From: Deltaproteobacteria bacterium | GTDB lineage: Bacteria; Myxococcota; Myxococcia; Myxococcales; 40CM-4-68-19 | Assembly (NCBI GenBank): GCA_018266095.1 | Contig: JAFEBC010000055.1 | Coordinates: forward strand, 1 to 27,068 | DNA: 27,068 nucleotides | Reading direction: 5' to 3' | Shown here: positions 7,278 to 12,886 of the stretch, piece by piece | Layout: each line of letters starts with the position of its first letter | Numbering within the stretch: position 1 is the stretch's first letter | Translations under genes and position numbers: made by a program | The notes under the pieces: model-generated | What the model was told of the DNA's origin: nothing | The model's database searches: none | What the model saw: only the letters and a program-made list of their open reading frames with translations

Positions 7278-8162
7278 ATGAGACTCCTCCTCGCGCTGAC
7301 CCTCCTCGCTTCGTTCTCTGTCCACGCCGCCGCCGACGACGCCGCCAAGCCCGCCGAGGCGAAGGCCGCCGACGCCAAGCCCTCTGAAGCCAAGCCGCCC
7401 ACCGCCGGCTCCATCGAGGTCTACGCCATCGACTGCGGCCACTTCACCTTCAAGGACCTCGGCTTCTTCTCGGACACCGGCGAGTACGACGGGAAGCCCG
7501 GCACCAAGATCGACACCTGCGTGCTCGTGCACCACCCGGACGGCTGGATGCTCTGGGACACCGGCGTCCCCGACGCGCTCGCCAAGGGCCCGATCGACAC
7601 GCCGATGGCCAAGATGGCGCGCACCGGCACGCTCGAGGCCGCGCTCGGCGAGCTGAAGCTGACGCCGGCCGACATCAAGTTCGTGGGCATCTCGCACAGC
7701 CACTTCGATCACACGGGAAACCTCGCGATGTTCCCGGCCGCGACCGTGCTCCTGCAGCAGAAGGAGTTCGACGCCATCACCGGCCCGACGCCGCCGCCCG
7801 GCACCGAGCCCGCCACCATCGCCGCCTACAAGGCCGCGAAGACGAACCTGCTGCACGGCGACTTCGACGTCTTCGGCGACGGGCGCGTGAAGATCCTGAC
7901 CACGCCGGGCCACACCGCGGGGCACCAGTCGCTGCTCTTGAAGCTCAAGAGCGGCAACGTGATCTTCAGCGGCGACCTCTGGCACGCGCGCGAGAGCCTC
8001 GTGCACAAGCGCGTGCCGATCTTCAACTTCGACCGCGCGCAGACGCTGGCGTCGATGGACCGCGTGGAGCGGCTGGCGCAGACGTTCAAGGCGAAGATCT
8101 TCATCCAGCATGACGAGGGCGACTTCGCCAGGCTGCCGAAGTTCCCGGCGGCGCTGAAGTAG
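7278..8162 (+). CDS. Exported metallo-beta-lactamase-fold hydrolase, N-acyl-homoserine lactonase-like
   Basis: The 294-residue product begins with a signal peptide (MRLLLALTLLASFSVHAAA) and an Ala/Lys/Glu/Pro-rich linker (about 20-42). The dinuclear-zinc hydrolase domain follows. Metal ligands are visible as His140, His142, Asp144 and His145 (HSHFDH), His212 (TPGHTAGHQS), Asp233 (FSGDLWH) and His278 (IQHDE). The TPGHTAGHQS motif and the overall order are close to the AiiA/AttM lactonase branch, which opens the lactone ring of acyl-homoserine lactones. That substrate is inferred from family resemblance; other lactones or esters are possible. Classical AiiA lacks a signal peptide, so export is the unusual point. 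No Shine-Dalgarno precedes the ATG. The SDR gene follows after 27 bases, so an operon with it is likely. Confidence 0.85.
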   Translation: MRLLLALTLLASFSVHAAADDAAKPAEAKAADAKPSEAKPPTAGSIEVYAIDCGHFTFKDLGFFSDTGEYDGKPGTKIDTCVLVHHPDGWMLWDTGVPDALAKGPIDTPMAKMARTGTLEAALGELKLTPADIKFVGISHSHFDHTGNLAMFPAATVLLQQKEFDAITGPTPPPGTEPATIAAYKAAKTNLLHGDFDVFGDGRVKILTTPGHTAGHQSLLLKLKSGNVIFSGDLWHARESLVHKRVPIFNFDRAQTLASMDRVERLAQTFKAKIFIQHDEGDFARLPKFPAALK

Positions 8163-8189
8163 CCGCGGCGCCACGCGAGGGGAATCGAC

Positions 8190-8963
8190 ATGCCGACTGC
8201 GCTCATCACGGGAGCTTCCGCGGGTCTGGGAATGGACTTCGCGCGCCTCGCGGCCAAGGACGGGCACGATCTCGTCCTGGTCGCGCGGCGCAAGGACAAC
8301 CTCGACAAGCTCGGCGCGGAGCTGGCGCAGGCGCACGGGATCAAGTCGCACTCGATCGCGGCCGACCTGACCGATCCGAAGGCGCCGCAGGCCATCTTCG
8401 ACGAGGTGAAGGCGCTGGGCCTCTCCGTCGACGTGCTCGTCAACAACGCCGGCTTCGGCTCGACGGGCGCGTACTTCGAGCTGCCGCTGGCCCGCGAATT
8501 GGAGATGGTGCAGGTGAACATCTCCGCGCTCATGGCGCTCACGCACTTGTTCGGGCCGGGGATGAAGGAGCGCAAGTCGGGGCGCATCCTCAACATCGCG
8601 AGCACCGCGGGCTTCCAACCCGGGCCGTTCATGGCCACGTACTACGCGAGCAAGGCCTTCGTGATCTCGTGGTCGGAGGCGCTGGCGTACGAGCTGCGCG
8701 GCACAGGCGTCACCGTCACCGCGGCCTGTCCGGGCGCGACGGCGACCGAGTTCGCGAGCACGGCGGGCAACGACAAGAGCAAGCTCTTCACGCAGCAGAA
8801 GCCGGCCACCAGCGCCGAGGTCGCGGCGTTCTCGTGGAAGGCGATGAAGAAGGGCAAGTCCATCGCGGTGCACGGCGCGATGAACAAGATCGGCGCGTTC
8901 GGCGTGCGTCTGTCGCCGCGCAAGATGGTCACGGGCATCGCGGCGGGGTTGAACAAGAAATGA
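8190..8963 (+). CDS. Short-chain dehydrogenase/reductase (SDR) family oxidoreductase
   Basis: Classical NAD(P)-dependent SDR of 257 residues, the normal length. The cofactor-binding glycine motif TGASAGLG is at about residues 7-14, followed by ARR (about 32-34, suggesting NADPH preference) and NNAG near residue 90. The catalytic residues are Ser138 (NIAST) and Tyr151 to Lys155 (YYASK). The later PGAT loop is also present. It resembles the broad DltE/YqjQ-like group (COG0300), whose substrates are mostly unknown. No signal peptide is seen, so it should be cytoplasmic. GAGGGGA lies about six bases before the ATG. Its stop codon overlaps the ATG of the DoxX-like gene, so the two are translationally coupled. 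Confidence 0.92.
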   Translation: MPTALITGASAGLGMDFARLAAKDGHDLVLVARRKDNLDKLGAELAQAHGIKSHSIAADLTDPKAPQAIFDEVKALGLSVDVLVNNAGFGSTGAYFELPLARELEMVQVNISALMALTHLFGPGMKERKSGRILNIASTAGFQPGPFMATYYASKAFVISWSEALAYELRGTGVTVTAACPGATATEFASTAGNDKSKLFTQQKPATSAEVAAFSWKAMKKGKSIAVHGAMNKIGAFGVRLSPRKMVTGIAAGLNKK

Positions 8964-9352
8964 CGACTGCGCAAGAACTGCCTCCGGCGAAGCGGAACAT
9001 CCCCGCGATCACCTTGAGCGTCCTCCTGGCGCTGGTCTTCGTGTCGGCCGGCCTCGGCAAGGTCATGGACACGCCGCCGTCGCCGGAGAACTTCACCCGC
9101 TGGCAGCTCTCGATGGGCTTCATGCACGCCATCGGCGCGCTGGAGGTCGCGGGCGGCGTGGCGCTCTTGATTCCGGCGGTGAGCGCGCTCTCGGCGGTGG
9201 GGCTCTTCGCCATCATGGGCGGCGCGCTGCGCACGGGCCTCGCGTTCCGCGAGCCGCTGCACATCTGGCTGCCGTTGACGCTGATGGTGATGCTGGCCGC
9301 GCTGGTGTGGGCGCGGCCGGGGGTGTTCACCAAGTTCCTGCGGCGCGGCTAG
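8960..9352 (+). CDS. DoxX-like membrane protein
   Basis: The ATG at 8960 overlaps the SDR stop as ATGA; a longer in-frame extension upstream lies inside the SDR gene and is rejected. The 130-residue product has about four hydrophobic segments: TLSVLLALVFVSAGLGKVM, then IGALEVAGGVALLIPAVSALS, then GLFAIMGGALRTGLAF and LTLMVMLAALVWA. The SAGLGK turn in the first helix and the conserved helix-2 GALEVAGGVALL match DoxX/DUF4267-like inner-membrane proteins. Members of this group are linked to quinone or thiol redox chemistry in some organisms, but the role here is unknown. Coupling to an SDR suggests a shared redox task (inference). Its TAG stop overlaps the stop of the convergent MYXO-CTERM gene at a CTAG. 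Confidence 0.85.
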   Translation: MTTAQELPPAKRNIPAITLSVLLALVFVSAGLGKVMDTPPSPENFTRWQLSMGFMHAIGALEVAGGVALLIPAVSALSAVGLFAIMGGALRTGLAFREPLHIWLPLTLMVMLAALVWARPGVFTKFLRRG

Positions 9353-12300
9353 CCGAGGACACCGCGCCGGCGTCGCACGAACGCGAGGCCGACGAGCGCC
9401 AACAGGCCCGGCGTGGAGCCCGACGAGCTGCAGCCGCCGCCCGCGTCGGAGGACGAGCCGCCGCCGCCCGCATCAGCTTGCGTGCCTGCGTCTGCGTGAG
9501 AGCCCGCGTCGGTTCCGGCGTCGGCGGCCGTGCCTGCGTCGGTTCCGGCGTCAGCGACAGTGCCTGCGTCGGTTCCGGCGTCAGCGACCGTGCCTGCGTC
9601 AGTTCCGGCATCCGCCTCCGGGCCTGCGTCGGTTCCCGCATCCGCCTCCGTGCCTGCGTCGATTCCCGCATCCGCGACCGCACCTGCGTCCGTCCCGGCG
9701 TCGTCCGTGGTTCCCGCATCCGTCCCGGCATCCGGCGGCGCGGTCACCGTCACCGCGCGCGTCGCGGGCGTGGCCGCGTTGTTCGCCGCGTCCTTCACGC
9801 CGTACGAGAGGGTGTACGTGCCCGCCGTGTTCACGTCGACCGCGCCCGTGACCACGATGTGCGAGGTGAGATCCCCATCCACGAGGTCGCTCGCCGTCGC
9901 GCCCGGATCCACGAACGTCCCGCCCTGCACGAGCGACAGCTCCGCCGCGCCCACCAGCGTGATCGTCGGCGGCGTCGTGTCCGAGATGACCACGTGCTGC
10001 GTGGCGTGGCCGACATTGCCCGCGCGATCCGTCGCCGACCACACCACGCTCGTGTCTCCCACCGCGAAGGGCCCGCTGGTCGAAGCCGTGGGCGTGATCG
10101 AACCATCGAAGTCATCGAGCGCGCCCGCCGCGCCCAACGTCGCCGCCGTCAGCTTGCCCGTCGCCTCCTTGGCGATCGCCGCGGGCGCAGTCACCACTGG
10201 CGCCGTCACGTCCGCGACCACGTTCACCGCGCGCGTCACGGGCTCCGACACATTTCCCGAGCCATCCGTCGCCGTGTACGTGAGCTGATACGCGCCCGCC
10301 GTGCTCACGTCGACGGTGCCCGTGCCGCTCGCGATCGTCGACGTCCCCTCGTACGCATCGACCGCCGTCGCGCCCGGGTCCACGAAGGGAACGCCCTTCT
10401 CCCACGTGAGCGGATTGGCGCCCTTGAGCGTCACCACCGGCGCCTGCGTGTCGGCCACCGTCACCGCGCGCGTGACCTCCGGCGCCACCTGGTTCGTGCC
10501 CGTGTCGGTGTGATCGTAGTGCAACGTGGTCGTGCCCAAGTGGCCCGTGTTCACCGTCTCGTTCGCGGACACCGTGCCCACGCCCAGCGCCGAATCGTTC
10601 ACCAGCGCGCCCGGGTCCACGAACGTCGACAGCGCCTCGACGCTCAGGCTCGGCGCGCCCAGAAGGATGAGCCAGCCCTGAGGGAAGAATTCGTACGCGC
10701 CGACATCCACGGTCGCGCTGCCGGACCGCTTGCCGTCGATGATGCGCGGGAGGCCGTCCACATCGACCTCCAGGCCGCTCGCGCTGTCGTTGTGGCCCGT
10801 GTCGACCGCGGGCGAGCCTGCCTGCAAGCGGAAGTCCCACGCGGGCGCGTCCACGAACAGCGGGTCCAGGTGCGTGCCGCCGCAGTCGTCGCCGCTCTGC
10901 ACCAGGTTCGAGCCGCTGGCCGCCGTCGAGCCCGCGCCGTCGTTGACGCAGTCGGGGCCCGGCTGGCTGTCGGCGCTCGCGTCGGCGAGGATGGTGTTCT
11001 CGAGGAGCAGCGTGGTCGTGCCTTGCGTCGCGCCGATCACGGCATTGCCTACGCCAGCGCTCTCGAAGTGGTTGTAGATGCCGGCCATCGAGCCCACGGG
11101 CACGCCGACCGCGTGGTAGTTCACGCCCGCCTTCGAGTTGTTGTGCGCGATGGTGCTCTGGCGCAGCGACACCTGGCCGTTGAGGTTGAAGATGGCCGCG
11201 CCCAGCCCCGCGCCGCCGTCGCTCGCGTTGGTGTTGTTGGTGTCTGCGTCGGCTGCGTGGCCGTCTGCGCCTTGCGCGCTGTTGGCGTAGATCGCGCTGT
11301 TGATCACGAAGACCGCGCCGCCGTGGTTGAAGATGGCGCCGCCCAGGCCTGCGCCGCCGCCGCCGTAGCCGTTCTTGCACTTGGTGACGTCGTTCTGGCA
11401 GCTGTACGTGCCGTCGCCGCCCTGGCCGCCGCCGAAGCCTGGGTAGAAGCCCGCGCCCGCGCCGGCCCCGTAGCCGTAGCCGCCGCCTCCGCCGCCGCCG
11501 CCGAAGCCGCCCATGCCGCCTTGCGTGCCCGCGATCCCTGGCGCCGTGTACGACGGCGCGCCCATGCCGCCACCGCCGCCGAAGCCGCCATTTCCGCCGA
11601 CGCCGCCTCTGCCCACCGAGCTGCTCGGCGCGCCTGGCCAGGCCGCTCCGCTGCCGAGCGAGCCACCGCCGCCGCCTCCGCCGACCCCTCCGCCGCCTGC
11701 GCCTCCGCCTCCACCCGTGCCCTGCCCGCTCTCGAGCGACGAGCCGAGTTGCCCGATGGCGCCCTGCGCGCCACCGGCGCCAAAGGCTCCCCCTCCGCCA
11801 GCGCCGCCGCCTCCTCCTGGATCCACCACCGCGCACCGCGTGAGGCCCGTCCGAGTCCCGCCTTGGCCGCCCACGCCACCTTGGCCCGCCCCATCCGCGC
11901 CCGCGAAGTTGCCGCCCCGGCCGCCGGCGCCGCCCGAGCCCGCCTGCGTGTTGCAGGTCCCATCCCCTGGAAAGCTCACGACTCCATTGGCGCCGCCGGC
12001 TCCCCCCAAGCCAGCCTCGCCAAACTGGCTCAGGCCGCCCCCTCCACCAGCGCCGCCCGTCGAGAGATTGTTGGAGTCGGTCGGGTGGGAGCCCTGGCCT
12101 CCGTCGCCGCCGATGAACGCATCACCGAACCCGCCGCCGTGATGATCCTTGGCGTCGCTGCCGAGGCCGCCGCCGCCGCCCGCGAAGTCCGAATCCGACG
12201 CGTCCGTGAGCGTGGCCCCGCCGCCGATGGCCTGGTTGTAGACGAGCTTGCTGCCGCGCAAGACGAGCGTGCCCTGGTTGTAGATGGCGCCGCCCATTCC

Positions 12301-12864
12301 CGCGCCGCCGCCGCCGTGGAGCGAGTTGCCGCCCTGCGCGACGCCGCCCGAGAGGTACACGTTCTCGAGCGTGAGCTTGCCCGGATTGGACGCCGCCGTG
12401 AGGCCCTTGGGCAGGTTGTGGAACTTGCCGTTGATGAAGAAGTAGCGGAACGCGGGCGCGCCGTCGCCGCGGCTGATCGACGTGCCGTTGCCCTCAATGG
12501 TGATGTCGTTGTGGATGGGCGGCAGGCCGTTCGGGCCGTACCAGAAGTTGTCGATCTGCGTGAGGTTGATGGCCCCACCCGGCAGCCGGATCACCTGCGC
12601 GCCGCTCCCGAAGTTCGCGAGGCAGAGGGCCTCACGCAAGGAGAGGTGCCCGTCGTCAGCCAGCGCGTCCGCGATCGAGAGCGACGTCGTGCCGGCGAGC
12701 GTGCCCTCCTGGTTGCCGTAGAAGCACTGCGCGGAGGAGAACGCGCTCCCGCCCGAGGTGGTGTCGACCACGAACGCAGCGGTGGAGCCATCGGGCCGCG
12801 ACGCCGACGGGAGCATGGTGAGCGCGGCCAGCGACAGGGCGAGCGGGAGCGTCTTCTTGGTCAT
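9349..12864 (-). CDS. Glycine-rich, Ig-like-repeat surface protein with MYXO-CTERM sorting signal
   Basis: Exported protein of 1171 residues with a signal peptide (MTKKTLPLALSLAALTMLPSAS). Residues 60-170 resemble the N-terminus of choice-of-anchor Q beta-helix proteins (DALADDGHLSLREALCLAN). Residues 171-515 are extremely glycine-rich (GGxGG runs, PGRS-like). The beta-helix resumes at 515-725 and ends in the choice-of-anchor Q signature (GSPAVDTG, then VDVGAYEF). Four Ig-like/DUF5011-HYR-type domains follow at about 735-805, 808-883, 888-962 and 964-1041 (FVDPGATAxD, GAYxLTYTATD, ATDRAGN). An Asp-Ala-Gly-rich stalk spans 1044-1133. The C-terminus has Cys1145 in GGGCSSS, a hydrophobic helix and RRRR, the MYXO-CTERM pattern recognised by myxosortase for surface anchoring. 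It lies 22 bases downstream of the lipoprotein gene. Structural or adhesive function is likely; no enzyme motif was seen. Confidence 0.9.
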   Translation of the reverse strand: MTKKTLPLALSLAALTMLPSASRPDGSTAAFVVDTTSGGSAFSSAQCFYGNQEGTLAGTTSLSIADALADDGHLSLREALCLANFGSGAQVIRLPGGAINLTQIDNFWYGPNGLPPIHNDITIEGNGTSISRGDGAPAFRYFFINGKFHNLPKGLTAASNPGKLTLENVYLSGGVAQGGNSLHGGGGAGMGGAIYNQGTLVLRGSKLVYNQAIGGGATLTDASDSDFAGGGGGLGSDAKDHHGGGFGDAFIGGDGGQGSHPTDSNNLSTGGAGGGGGLSQFGEAGLGGAGGANGVVSFPGDGTCNTQAGSGGAGGRGGNFAGADGAGQGGVGGQGGTRTGLTRCAVVDPGGGGGAGGGGAFGAGGAQGAIGQLGSSLESGQGTGGGGGAGGGGVGGGGGGGSLGSGAAWPGAPSSSVGRGGVGGNGGFGGGGGMGAPSYTAPGIAGTQGGMGGFGGGGGGGGYGYGAGAGAGFYPGFGGGQGGDGTYSCQNDVTKCKNGYGGGGAGLGGAIFNHGGAVFVINSAIYANSAQGADGHAADADTNNTNASDGGAGLGAAIFNLNGQVSLRQSTIAHNNSKAGVNYHAVGVPVGSMAGIYNHFESAGVGNAVIGATQGTTTLLLENTILADASADSQPGPDCVNDGAGSTAASGSNLVQSGDDCGGTHLDPLFVDAPAWDFRLQAGSPAVDTGHNDSASGLEVDVDGLPRIIDGKRSGSATVDVGAYEFFPQGWLILLGAPSLSVEALSTFVDPGALVNDSALGVGTVSANETVNTGHLGTTTLHYDHTDTGTNQVAPEVTRAVTVADTQAPVVTLKGANPLTWEKGVPFVDPGATAVDAYEGTSTIASGTGTVDVSTAGAYQLTYTATDGSGNVSEPVTRAVNVVADVTAPVVTAPAAIAKEATGKLTAATLGAAGALDDFDGSITPTASTSGPFAVGDTSVVWSATDRAGNVGHATQHVVISDTTPPTITLVGAAELSLVQGGTFVDPGATASDLVDGDLTSHIVVTGAVDVNTAGTYTLSYGVKDAANNAATPATRAVTVTAPPDAGTDAGTTDDAGTDAGAVADAGIDAGTEADAGTDAGPEADAGTDAGTVADAGTDAGTVADAGTDAGTAADAGTDAGSHADAGTQADAGGGGSSSDAGGGCSSSGSTPGLLALVGLAFVRRRRGVLG
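9503..9712 (-). repeat. 30-base tandem repeat encoding Asp-Ala-Gly-rich stalk
   Basis: About seven consecutive 30-base units, each starting with CCTGCGTC or a close variant (for example at 9533, 9563, 9593, 9623, 9653 and 9683). They encode the ten-residue unit TVADAGTDAG and variants in the stalk of the MYXO-CTERM protein. The two central units differ by only one or two bases, so copy number may vary between strains. The repeats have no spacers and are not a CRISPR array. Confidence 0.9.
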
Positions 12865-12886
12865 TTCGTCCTCAGGACTTCAACAA

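Noticed and set aside
5063..7414. A 783-residue minus-strand open frame antisense to the caspase-like gene
   Set aside because: Shadow frame with Arg/Ala/His bias and no domain; the plus strand carries the signal peptide and catalytic motifs.
3800..9352. Caspase gene neighbourhood as an anti-phage defence island (gasdermin, TPR-CHAT or CBASS-like)
   Set aside because: No gasdermin, nucleotide cyclase, NTPase sensor or other defence partner is encoded nearby, and the protease carries a secretion signal.
9503..9712. Possible CRISPR array because of regular 30-base repeats
   Set aside because: There are no spacers, the period is exactly ten codons and the units are in frame within a coding region; no cas genes are present.
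11513..12142. A proline-rich 209-residue plus-strand frame resembling an extensin-like wall protein
   Set aside because: It is simply the complement of GGC/GGA glycine codons in the glycine-rich region of the MYXO-CTERM gene.
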